From: Anoplolepis gracilipes
Taxonomy: Eukaryota > Arthropoda > Insecta > Hymenoptera > Formicidae
DNA length: 64,000 nt
Reading direction: 5' to 3'
NCBI RefSeq assembly: GCF_047496725.1
Contig: NC_132971.1
Coordinates: 18,284,001-18,348,000 of the forward strand
Of the stretch, positions 53,701 to 64,000 are shown piece after piece (the stretch's first letter is position 1; every line of letters begins with the position of its first letter). Under the pieces are notes generated by a model. It was not told where the DNA came from and searched no databases. It saw only the letters and a list, made by a program, of their open reading frames with translations. The position numbers were made by a program, and so were the translations under genes.

Positions 53701-56700
53701 ATAAAAAAATATGTTGATAATATGATTAGAGTCATAATAAATAAATTAAATTAAAAATATTAAATGAATATAATGTGCTCAAATCATATTTCTGAAATAT
53801 TTCTATATAGTGTTCATAATACATAAATTTTTGTTTCAATGACATAGTTTTTGATAAATTTGAGTTTAAGTTTTCTTTAATAAAATAATTAAAAGAAGCA
53901 TTAATAACTTTTTGAATTAAAAATAATAAAGATGAAAGAATTTTTGTGTCAAAATTTATATAAATAAATTAATAACAAAATTGTATTTTTCAGATAATTT
54001 CAGGTAGATTTTAGTTTCACAAAATTATAATTTAAAGCTAAAATACAAAAATATGTAATATTGAAAATTAAAAATGTTAAATAAATAATACAATATTTCT
54101 ACTGTAGAGAAATTAGCTGAAACTGTAACAAAGAACTGTTAAAGTTAAAAATTGCTATTTGTAGGGCATCCATATACATATATTTATAGAATTGATTTTA
54201 CATTAAATGAGTATATATTAGATTTCTTACATAACTTGAGCTTTCAGAAAAAAGAGAAATTCTCATATCATAAATTATTTCTTTGACACCCTCCTGACAT
54301 CTGATCTCGATGACTGTAATCAAAGCCGCAAACGACATTAGTTATCGATGAAAGAGCATATGCTTTGACATATAACCCAAGATCAATACAACTGCAAATG
54401 AAAATATCTAGCTACAACTTATTCATGTTATATAATCAAAAATAGTTTTATTTTTATTTAAAAGCGTTTAAACTTTTATGTAATTATAATATTAACAATA
54501 TATAAATGATAAATTTTTCAATCACATAAGAAAATTAGATGTAATAAAATAACAATATATAATTAAATATAGCAATATAGCAATTTATATATAAATACCT
54601 ATAAGGAATCAAAATATTCTTTCTAATATAACGATAGAAGGTAGCAAATATTATAAATTAATATTTATCATATATGCATACAAACGCACATAAAGGTAAT
54701 TTTATGAAATCTCATGTAGATTGAGAAGATTATATTTTGTAAGGTGTTAATTATATTTAAAAAAACGTTACGTCAGGGATTATGATTTTAAAGCCGTACT
54801 TCAAAATATTTATTCATGACGCGGTCTAGATATGATCACGAGATGAAGATAGTAAAAATTATGCGAAATATCTTCTATGCACTAAAAACTGAACGTTGGC
54901 GATGTTTTTTCTTACAACCTCTCGAACCTATATCTCTCGAACCTACAATTTTTCGTCATGTTATATGTGTCAATCTTCTCTTCTCTCTCTTTTTTTTTTC
55001 TTTCTTTCTACTCAGTGGAAAATGATTGTTATAGTCTCTCAGTGGTGCACTTTTGCAGGCGTGGTATGTTTCGAACTGTCTTGTGGAAGCACAAAACTTT
55101 CAGGCCACGTATCTCATCTTATTATACCGGCTTGTCGCCGCGGAGCTTACGGCGCGCTCGTTCTGGAAAATATGACCCGACGTCGTTCGAAAGAGAGATC
55201 GGGTCCTGCTCCTTCTCTATCTCGGCGATAAATCGAAATTTCCTGCTTCCCCGCTGTTCCGAGCAACTCGGATCTTGCTACCAGTTTTCTCGTTGTATAG
55301 TGCGATGCTCTCGCCATGTAGCTTCGCAATATTAAATTTTAACGAGAGACACTTTTATCGACTCGAAAGTCGATATTTTCTTTGCGAAAATTCGATGGCA
55401 GTTCATTATTCTCAATATTTAATATGCTCGCGATTCAGTCTCCGATAAAATTGACGTTAAAACGAAATCGGGTAAAACTAACTTGAAAAATGAGGTTTTA
55501 TGACCTATTTACACATTATTGAAATTTAATTAACGAGATGTTTTTAATTCACATAATTTTCAGTATATGAATTATGAACGTTACATATTTTCGCAATAAA
55601 TAATTCTTTCATAAAATTTATTGCAAGAAATTTTTTACATAATTATGAAAAAATCTTCTATTGGTGAGAACAAGATAAAAAATAAAGCGTCCTATTATTA
55701 GCACATTGTCATTAGTAAATTGCTTTTAAAGATGTATATAACTTCTTACAAATGTAATAAATTTTACAGTATCAAAATCAAACACGTTTTGTTTCTGTAA
55801 ATTGTTTCTGTAAATATATTGTTTTTTTAATAAATTTAAAATTAAACAAATCTTTTTTTTAATACGTGGACAAATTCTTTTGTGTCATGATGTCGTCAGA
55901 GCATCGCATGTCTAAAGTAGGGCACATGAAGTTAATTAGCATTGTTAAGGCAATCTATTACGTAAATAAACAGAAATTTATTTGACAAAACATCAATTTA
56001 AAAATCAATTTGATTGCAACTTTAATAGCGTAATTATTACGCAAGTATTTATTGATAATTGAGACATTTTCATATGTTTTTATAATACGTTGATAAAACA
56101 TTATCAGCAAATTAATGTATTTAGTTATTTATTTATTTTTGGCTACACCACATAAATAAAATAAGTTTAATTGCAAGAATAGGTATAATAAGAATAATTA
56201 AGCAGCTCTAGTTTAAATAAAGATATTTCTACATTATTCCAACGATAGCATTTCTTTGAAGAAGTCTACTATACTGTCTCTAAAAGTTTGCGCAAACGAG
56301 AAAGGTTATTCCTCTCCTGCGATTGAAGCAAAACTTTATTAATTAAGTACTACTAGTATAAAACTATCGAAAAGGTTATTCCTCAAGTTTAAAATATGTG
56401 TGTGTGTGTGTGTGTGTATGTCTGCATGAAAGGCTTTCGTTTCTACCAATTTATAATAACAGATCATAAATACAGATAAAAGAATTAATTTCATAAAATT
56501 TTATTATAAGAATTAAAAAATGAACATTAAATTTCGCAATTTTCGTTTATTCTCGCCCTGTGTAATTAAATAAATGTCAAAAAAATTCTATTTTTTTATT
56601 TTAATAGAGTTATTGTAAGAAATATAAATTAAAAGAAATATCATACATTCTAAAATATCTTAAATATGTTAATGTAACAAATATATAAATATTGTTTTAT

Positions 56701-57464
56701 TATAATATTTTTCTATTATCATTGATATAGAATAATAGCATGGAAATTAAATAGTGTTAAATTTTCAAGTTCAAAAGTACTTCAAAAAGTTGATTTGAAT
56801 AAGAATTTTAAAATTTAATGCAATTTTAACAATATTTGTAGAAGAAATCGGCATTTGTAAATAACTGTAGTACAATGGTAATAATTTGTATAATAAAACA
56901 GTTGCTAAGTTGAAAATTTTATTTATGCAGTCATTATATGGCAGCAAAATTTCTGCATAAATTTCGCAACATATATCATCTATACATTCTTAAGATACAA
57001 TCAATGATGACTGATTTTTGCTATTACTTTCAGGGAAGATTCAAAATATCTTTGACCGTATTATTCAACAAATTCAAATCTCGTGAAGCTACTATCGTAG
57101 GTGAGATATAAATCTCGATCCGCGATGAGTTTGCAGCGGATTAAGTGGAGCGGAAATCATTTCGCGACGCGGAATGCCACTGAATCCGGCGTAATCTCTG
57201 GAAGAATCGTCTTTTTTTTCGCGCAGCATTGCCAGGCGAATCCTTAATGGAAACTGGAGAGTTTCGCGTACGGCGTGAAAAATAATTACCGGGCACTTTA
57301 TTCTTATTCGAGTTTTCTCGCCGATCTATATACGCGAGACTCTTCTAAAAAGAGATCTCCGAGTACCGGAGTAACCAAGTGTGCCCGAAGGCATTACCAA
57401 GGCAAGGAACTCCGTGCTTGCAAACTTAGTCGAGCTTACTATTTCTCTCTCTCCCCCCTTCCTT

Positions 57465-57504
<40 letters not shown>

Positions 57505-59030
57505 CCTCTCGTTTTATTATTGCGAGAAGTTATTTCAAGGTTCATCATACTTTTCAAGCGCGTGCGAAAGAGAAATAAAATGATTCTAGGATGGAGTCTA
57601 GCAGGTAAATTCTCGAGATTGACGGCGCACCTGCTAGCTACTGCAAAGTTCGTTCCAAAAGTAACACCGTTAGTCGCTTGGGCGGCTCGAGTTGCGCTCA
57701 ATTGACTCGATATTATAGAAAAGATGATGGCTGGGGAGTATTACACAGGGCGAGAATAAACGAAAATTGCAAAATGGTAGCGAAATAAACTTAGTTAAGT
57801 AAAAAAGAGAAAGAGAAAATGATTCGAGAGTTTTTAATTCCTTTAAATCTTGTAAAAGAACCAACCGATGTACCTTAGGATTGTCATTAAACATTGTTTT
57901 CTTATAATAGCCGCTATTCGTGTGTGCTTTGCAATTTTTCATGGAAGAATTCTGCTAATTATAGAACGCAAAAAAGTTTTATTAACGAGCGTTCCATTAC
58001 ATGATAATTAATTATGTTTTTACTCTAAACAAACGTTGAGAAGATAAAAGATTATTCTGTGATATTACAATAGAAATTCGTGTTCGCGTGTATGTAGATT
58101 CATTATATTGTAGAATTACAAAGAAAATATATTTTACAACGATTTAATATACTTGAGATTAATATTATACATGGGACTGTTGAAATACACTCACACAAAT
58201 CATCCATTATTTCATTATCGTACGTATCTCGTTGAAAATATTTTTATCGAGTTTGTTCTCGTGAGTACATACAATAAAGCTCTAGTTAATATCTACATTA
58301 ATGTAGCGAAAATTCAATGCAATCCAAATATCAGTACAATCAACTTAAATTCAGGTTCAGAAATTGTTGTAACGAGATTCGTTATTATATTACTGCGTTA
58401 TGCAAATAAAGCATTTCATTCCAATCTCTCCCCTCTACGAGTTCGTATACCTCTCGCATGCAATTCGCAAATGACGTCACGCACACGATGCAAAACGTAA
58501 TTTAAACTAGATTGCACAAGATTCGGGGAAACTTTATTGTTATTCACGAACCTTCGAAAGGAAGGAACCGTTAAGTTTCCTTAGTTTCCCTCCGTGTTTT
58601 AATTACGAGACCAAGTGCGAGTGCTTTCACCTACTTTAAACGCAGTTCCTGTAGTTTTGTTGCATTTCCGCCTCACGTGACAGTAAACGATAAACACTCG
58701 GAATCATGACCGTCATTATTTTGCAACGCGACTCGCTTGTCCTACATTTAATATGTCACATAGTCAAGAAATTTCGAACTTCATATAAATCCACATGTTT
58801 GTAATTAATTGATTATACTACTCTGTTGTCCCGCGAAAGTGCAACTTCCTTTTTTTCCTTTTATACGTAACAAACGAGGAAAGTTAGGGAAGATATTCTG
58901 AAGAGTGAGAAAAAAAAGCGCGGAAGCGTCGAGGTATGATGTGAGATCATTAGCGGTTATAATGAGGGGCGTTTCTACGAGATTTATACGTCAATAAATT
59001 TAACTTTTTGTCTACTTAAGATTTCTCTTT
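50789..59030. other. Presumed intronic or intergenic DNA
   Basis: Mostly AT-rich. Mixed or CpG-rich patches lie at 50790-51000, 51720-51980, 52860-53360, 54890-55480, 57080-57700 and 58390-58980. None contains a convincing exon. A 115-codon plus-strand frame at 58153-58500 and a GCAG|GTAAAT site at 57602-57611 were weighed without support. A 14-base repeat AAAGGTTATTCCTC occurs at about 56304 and 56373. (GT)n lies at 56397-56418 and (CT)n at 57466-57501. Confidence 0.45.
57466..57501. repeat. (CT)n microsatellite
   Basis: About 18 CT units. Confidence 0.95.
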
Positions 59031-59211
59031 TGCGTTGAAATTGATGACGATAAAATGGCTCGTATCAATGTTATTAAGTATATAGATACAAACAATTTAA
59101 TTAAAAGTGCAGTACTTTACTAACAGAAAAAAATCATTTCTTCCTTTTATTATGTAAACGAGTCTTTACACAAACATTCTGTTGACATCTAGTAGTGCTC
59201 AAGCGCTTTGA
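59031..59211 (+). repeat. Outer copy of a 182-bp duplicated segment
   Basis: The stretch from TTTGCGTTGAAATTGATGAC to CTCAAGCGCTTTGAT recurs at 59881-60062 inside the retrotransposon LTR, with three single-base differences visible. The outer copy has no inverted-repeat ends and no target duplication, so it looks like ordinary flanking DNA and the likely source. Confidence 0.9.
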
Positions 59212-59719
59212 TACCAAAAATTATATATTTGTTCTTATTTTCTTTCACTTTCTGTTATCACAAAAATATAAACTCTTGTTTTTACTATGGAAAAATTTAT
59301 AAAACAGTTTTAAAAGGTAGAATCCAACGTTTTATTATAGAATTAAACAGAAAATGATTGACCTCTGAATAGTTAGTTCAAATTAAAATGAGACAATACT
59401 GTATTGTATCGAAATATAATTTAATACTTTTAAAACAAAAATTTATATATTATATACACACATAATATGTGTTAAATACTTTAAAATGGTTGAAAAAATA
59501 AAATATTCATAATTTAATTTCATTTTTTACTACACTTTATACAAGACATAATAAGTCTTGCATGTTATGTTAATTTTTAATATTGACATTTATCAGTATT
59601 TTAGTACTATTAGCTAATAATATTGTGATACTAATTTTTACATTAAATTTTAATATTAATACTTTTATATAACTATTTAAAAAAAATGTTAATTTATAAT
59701 ATTCGAAACTTTAAACAGT

Positions 59720-59750
<31 letters not shown>
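59212..59750. other. AT-rich DNA ending in a TA microsatellite
   Basis: No gene. A (TA)n run at about 59723-59750 directly abuts the retrotransposon end. Confidence 0.7.
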
Positions 59751-59753
<3 letters not shown>

Positions 59754-61498
59754 GACGTGACATTTTTAACGTCCGTCACAAGGGCCGAATGGCCCGACCA
59801 TATTGGTGCCTGCGTCCTCATTGTTTGCGAGAAAGAGAGAGAGAGCGTCCGTTCGATATCTCGAACAATATTTATCAATTTGCGTTGAAATTGATGACGA
59901 TAAAATGGCTCGTTATCAATGTTATTAAGTATATAGATACAAACAATTTAATTAAAAGTGCAGTACTTTACTAACAGAAAAAAATCATTTCTTCCTTTTA
60001 TTATGTAAACGAATCTTTACACAAACATTCTGTTGACATCTAATAGTGCTCAAGCGCTTTGATTGCGAGCGTTTTGGCGGTCGGAGCAATTGCAAGGACA
60101 GAACATCGACCGGGGGGAGATACGTGTGGATGCAGACTCGCCGGAGAGCGGAAGCTAGTTGTCAGGAGTACACCAGGTGAAACACCCTTTATTTTTATTC
60201 TTGATATGTACTCTTGCGTATGGAACCGTCGCTGCCGTCCAAAATTAAAGCTCCACAGGTCCAAGACAGCTGCAAAGGGCCGGAAACAACCGGACATGGG
60301 GATGGCCACTCCGCATGCGTAAAGCATAAGAGCCCCTAACACAGAGCGGTGGGTGGACGCCCGGACCTAGGGGCCCGACAGATAGAGATTGTCGGGCTGG
60401 GGCACCCGCGCCAGCTGCCGAGAGAAGCCCACATCAAGTCGGAAGGACACAAAAATTCGCCAAAGGCCAGAGCGCAGGACGCGGAAATACGGCCGTGAGA
60501 GCCGCAAGAATCACCTAGCGTAGAGAACGGCCCTGAAGGCCGCGAAAACGCCACAGGTGGCCCAGAGTCTAAGTAATTCGCCGACGTATCTCCGAAAAGC
60601 TTCCGCTCGCGGTGAGCCATTGGGGACGCAAGACCTATCCAGCCGAGCGCCCGAGATAGCGTGCGAGCGAGACCGACGATCGGATCGGAAGACGACGAGG
60701 AATCTTGTAAGATCGCTAATCCTGGTAACTTATCGATTCGGGTGGATCGGGCCGAAACGAGATATTTGCTGCCGATCAATCGACTTAGAAACCGCGTGGA
60801 CCCACATTGTGAATATGTGCGAAATATTTGTGAACGGCCTCGATTTCTGCCCGAATAGATCTCGGACGATATAACTCTTTCTCAATCAAGCCACCGGCAG
60901 TCATTTAATGTATTAGTTGCCGCAAGTTTCCTTGTTTAAGGATCGCATTGTCGTTAGTGCTCCCGTTTTTTGTGTATAAGCGAGCTCGTACATCGCGTGC
61001 CGCCAGCGTGATTCGCGTAGTTTCTGCGTGCCACGTGTGGACTCGCAAGTCTTTTCGTGCTTAATTCGTGTATGGCGAATATTTCGTGTGTTGGCTGCTG
61101 CAATTTTCGTGTGTAATAATCGCGTATTGTTAGCGCTACCGTTCCTTCCGTCTGTAAACGAGTTCGTATATCACGTGCGCTCACGCGCTTAGCGCGTGTA
61201 CAACTGCCTCTCGCCGATATCGTCCGGCTCTCCTTGCGAACTCTCTTTTCTATTGTATTATTCATTAATAGCAACCTGTCATTTCATATATTTTTAATAT
61301 AATACATTCTTTATACATTTTCATATCCAAATCAGTGTAAATTTTTTGATGGAGACCCCGAAATCATTGTTCCTCGTTCCGAAACGCGCTCCCGAACCAC
61401 CCCTTCTATCAAGTTACGTTGCTAGTTAGCCGGATTGTTGCCGTCGCGATTACCTCGTTCAATTTCGCGTCTTTTAGCGATTGTTGTAGTACGGTGCA
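59751..61498 (+). repeat. Left LTR, with a 182-bp insertion
   Basis: It starts TGTGACG and its likely end is GGTGCA, 12 bases before the primer site. Against the right LTR it has an extra 182 bp (59881-60062) and keeps about 635 bp (60421-61055) that the right copy lacks. It contains a diverged tandem duplication: about 60914-61000 resembles 61093-61182 (shared blocks such as GTTAG.GCT.CCGTT and CGAG.TCGTA.ATC.CGTG). An AT-rich patch (61275-61345) could hold a promoter. Confidence 0.65.
59881..60062 (+). repeat. Inner copy of the 182-bp segment, inserted in the left LTR
   Basis: The right LTR runs straight through this point (CGATATCTCGAACC, then an AT-rich stretch, then GTGTATTGGCGG on the minus strand), so the segment is an insertion. 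TTGCG appears at both junctions. The outer copy shares the 5' TTTGCG but not the 3' one, which suggests microhomology-joined copying more than transposition. Confidence 0.85.
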
Positions 61499-61510
61499 GA
61501 TCTCTATACC

Positions 61511-61521
61511 TGGCGCCCAAC
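61511..61521 (+). promoter_or_regulatory. Primer-binding site, lysine-tRNA type (left unit)
   Basis: TGGCGCCCAAC complements the 3' end of insect tRNA-Lys including the CCA. The match stops after 11 bases (AGTTCGAG follows). Minus-strand cDNA synthesis would start here. Confidence 0.6.
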
Positions 61522-61657
61522 AGTTCGAGTATCATAGCGATAGATATCGTGCCGAAGGTGTGCCGCGAAGGAGGACCATTTCACCGGCCCCTGCGACTTC
61601 GCGGAGTAATCTATCACTTTTTAAAGAAGTCCAACGATCACAAATTGGGGCAATGCC

Positions 61658-62409
61658 ACACGGGCAGTGCGAGATCTGGTTAGCTGGTGCTCCCAGACCT
61701 TTCCACTCCTATGATGGTACCCCCAACTGCCGAGTCGCTTATGGTCAGAACATCCGACCCAAGCGGCTCGATCAGGGGAGAGTGGAAGAATTCAACATCA
61801 CCATCTATCTTCCTACATACCAGCTGGAGAACGGTATGGACTGTTCTTCGCAGCATAGCAGGCAGGTTCCGGATAGGGCACGACGGATACGAGCACCAGA
61901 TAGTCTGTGCTGCGCGTCGGTCGGCTTGCCGATGAAGCCCGGACCGGGACAACAGGACTAGCAATATAGCCACCCGCAGTTGATTTCGATCTTCTGTGGG
62001 CCATTGACCAGCATTTCCGGAAATCACCGTGAAATGGACAAGCCAGTTGATTCCGTGACGGCCCTTGAGAACTGGGCAGCGGTTTCCTCTGGTGAAACTG
62101 GAGTGGAGTGCAGCCATGTGGGCGGAGGCGGGATACCCGCCTGCCTTGCAGCTACATCGGTCCAGAGTACCTCGATAGTAGTACGAGGAGGGAATGAAGC
62201 TTTCAGTGTCCATGGTGTTGAGTACGGTGTCGGCGATAAGGCGATGATTGTTGCCAGTTCCTGCCTTGATCAGACCTTTAGTATCCGGTCCAAAGACAAG
62301 GAGGCTGGTATGGAACTCCCAAACTTGGCCTACGGCCAGAATGAGTCGTCCCATGTAATGGGATGCCGTTCCGCAATGTCCGATGATTACTATCGTCATC
62401 ACTAAACTG
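61658..62409. other. Unique centre of the palindrome, 752 bp, unrecognised
   Basis: The two leaders diverge exactly after AATGCC on each side, and between them lies single-copy GC-rich sequence. It is open for its whole length in a minus-strand frame that continues to 62630 (316 codons). A plus-strand frame from 61419 to 62405 is also open except for one TAG at 61959-61961. Neither translation shows a recognised protease, reverse transcriptase, RNase H or integrase motif. It may be an internal fragment of the parent element (gag or env region) or captured host DNA. Confidence 0.5.
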
Positions 62410-62543
62410 GGCATTACCCCAATTTGTGACCGTTGGACTTCTTTAAAAAGTGATAGATTACTCTGCGAAGTCGCAGGGACCGATGAAATGGCCCGCGGCA
62501 CACTTTCGGCACGATAATCTCGTTCCGCTATGATACTCGAACT

Positions 62544-62554
62544 GTTGGGCGCCA
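62544..62554 (-). promoter_or_regulatory. Primer-binding site, lysine-tRNA type (right, inverted unit)
   Basis: GTTGGGCGCCA is the exact complement of the left primer site. The following bases CTGTACC versus CTATACC show that both units are copies of one element. Confidence 0.6.
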
Positions 62555-62566
62555 GGTACAGAGTTC

Positions 62567-63512
62567 TGCACCGCAGTAAAACAATCGCTAAGAGTCGCGA
62601 AATTGAACGAGGTAATCGCGACGGCAACAATCCGGCTAACTAGCAACGTAACTTGATAGAAGGGGTGGTTCGGGAGCGCGTTTCGGAACGAGGAACAATG
62701 ATTTCGAGGTCTCCATCAAAAAATTTACATTGATTTGGATATGAAAATGTATAAAGAATGTATTATATTAAAAATATATGAAATGACAGGTTGCTATTAA
62801 TGAATAATACAATAGAAAAGAGAGTTCGCAAAAAGAGCCGGACGATATCGGCGAGCGGTAGCTGTACACGCGCTAGGCCCGTGAGCGCACGTGATATACG
62901 AACTCGTTTACAGACGGAAGGAATAGTAGCGCTAACAATACGCGAATTTTTACACACGAAAATCGCGGCAGCCAACACACGAAATATTCGCCATACACGA
63001 ATTAAGCACAATTAGGCAGCTGGCGAGGGTGCCTCAGCTGGACAACCTCTATCTGTCGGGCCCTAGGTCCGGGCGTCCACCCACCGCTCCGTGCTGGGGG
63101 CTCCCATGCTTCACGCATGCGGAGTGGCCATCCCCATGTCCGGTCGTTTCCGGCCCTCCGCATCTATCTTGGACCTGTGAAGGAGCAGCTTTAATTTTGG
63201 GCGACAGCGACGGTTCCATACGGAAGAGTACATATCAAGAATAAAAATAAAGGGTGTTTCACCTAGCGTACTCCTGACAACTAGCCTCCGCTCTCCGGCG
63301 AGTCTTCATCCGCATGTATCTCCCTCCGGTCGATGTTCTGTCCTTGCAACTGCTACGACCGCCAATACACTCACAAATAGATAAAAATGGTTCGAGATAT
63401 CGAACGGGAACTCTTTCTCTCTCTTGCAAACAGCGAGGACGTAGGCCCCAATATACCGTCCGCGGCCGGACCATTCGGCCCTTGTGACGGACGTTAAAAA
63501 TGTCACGTCACA
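62567..63512 (-). repeat. Right LTR (inverted), with a deletion of about 635 bp
   Basis: Read on the minus strand it starts TGTGACGTGAC and ends GGTGCA, as on the left. It jumps from CCAGCTGCC to CTTAATTCGTGTATGG (plus positions about 63015 to 63000), with about 8 bases of junction sequence, omitting the block kept at 60421-61055. Near the primer site it is almost identical to the left LTR, so the two copies separated fairly recently. Confidence 0.65.
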
Positions 63513-64000
63513 ATATACATATAATAATAAATGTTTGTATTCTTCTATACATATTTTATTTTAATGCGTGATACTCTGGATCATTTTATGCGATGGACGG
63601 AAAATCAAATGATAAACAGAGAACATTAAAATTTATTGCAAAAAGGATTTATTGCAATTTACGCCGATTAATTTACATCCTACATATAAAATACATTCGT
63701 TATGTTCTATCATCGAATTATTTTATATATAATCTCTCAATTTCACGAAATATCGTTCTCTTTTATTTAGGTTTCCGTATATAAAAATCATAATTGTTTA
63801 AATTTATGAGTGGACGTGAAAATATTCCGAGACTTGCGGTTCAAAATACTTTTCTAAAACTCGCATTAAAATATCGTAATGTCCTGTCATAAATTTGTGC
63901 AGTTTTTAGCGAGGGAAATTTTATGCGACGATGCATTGGATGCAATGTGCGACACGAGCAACGAGGATGAATAATCTCGAAAAAACCGACGCGAACTACA
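63513..64000. other. AT-rich flank of the retrotransposon
   Basis: No exon was recognised. A 63-codon frame looks random. 63790-64000 is slightly GC-richer. Confidence 0.6.

Larger units (their letters stand above)
59751..63512. mobile_element. Palindromic LTR retrotransposon: two LTR-PBS-leader units head-to-head
   Basis: The outer ends are TGTGACGTGACATTTTTAAC (left) and its exact complement (right), flanked by ATAT on both sides. That fits the TG..CA ends and the 4-bp target duplication usual for Ty3/gypsy-type elements, although the flanks are low-complexity. Each arm runs inward from LTR through a tRNA-type primer site (61511 and 62554) to a leader ending near 61657 and 62410. The two leaders face a unique 752-bp centre. 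An ordinary element has direct LTRs and only one primer site; here the second unit is inverted and gag-pol is absent. Class assignment rests on the ends and primer site, since no reverse transcriptase is present. Confidence 0.7.

Noticed and set aside
57520..57705. Possible exon ending at GCAG|GTAAAT (57605/57606)
   Set aside because: The acceptor-like site at about 57540 does not give an open frame in the phase needed after the 46440 or the 50718 exon, and the residues are not recognisable.
61419..62646. Long frames at the palindrome treated as genes (180 and 316 codons)
   Set aside because: Their starts lie within the LTR and they read through the primer site and leader, so the annotated starts cannot be real. 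Only the central 752 bp might once have coded.
41990..63625. Similarity between about 41993-42040 and 63587-63625 (GCGATGGAC ... GGAAAATC ... ATAAACA)
   Set aside because: It is short, gapped and AT-rich. It could be a worn repeat, but by eye it cannot be told from chance.

Overview
The window looks like nuclear DNA of an insect, most likely a hymenopteran such as an ant. This is inferred from style: very AT-rich DNA broken by CpG-rich islands of a few hundred bases, many (GA)n, (GT)n and (TA)n microsatellites, splice-type signals instead of bacterial gene structure, and an LTR retrotransposon with a lysine-tRNA-type primer site. No rRNA, tRNA, CRISPR array or intact conserved multi-exon gene was recognised. 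Most open frames are short and sit in islands where all six frames lose stops, so nearly all are left out.

Layout. 1-6.6 kb is AT-rich with a 200-bp inverted-repeat element (3496-3694) carrying a run of AGGTCA units. 6.6-10.3 kb holds CpG-rich islands, a 201-codon open frame and three dispersed copies of an ATCGAT-centred motif. 10-27 kb is largely AT-rich with microsatellites, one possible exon (about 15.8-16.1 kb, minus strand) and a zero-length-exon type splice signal at 25.9 kb. 27.27-27.78 kb is a long foldback. 36-38 kb is a repeat cluster: a hammerhead-ribozyme core on the minus strand, a TIR element and a solo end of the same family. 43.5-43.8 kb has a cysteine-containing open frame on the minus strand.

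The best-supported gene start is at 46440-46500 on the plus strand: a signal-peptide-like first coding exon ending at a GTAACT donor, below a GC-rich island with an Inr-like TCAGTG and short uORFs. The rest of the window to 64000 would then be mostly its first introns. A 71-bp candidate second exon (50718-50788) is in the right phase. The gene family is not recognised.

The most striking structure is at 59751-63512: two LTR plus primer-site plus leader units of one LTR retrotransposon, joined head-to-head around a 752-bp centre and flanked by ATAT on both sides. The left LTR carries a 182-bp copy of host DNA that also lies about 540 bp outside the element. The right LTR has lost about 635 bp.

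There is little gene cooperation to describe. The window is mainly regulatory or intronic and mobile-element DNA around the 5' end of one secreted or membrane-protein gene.
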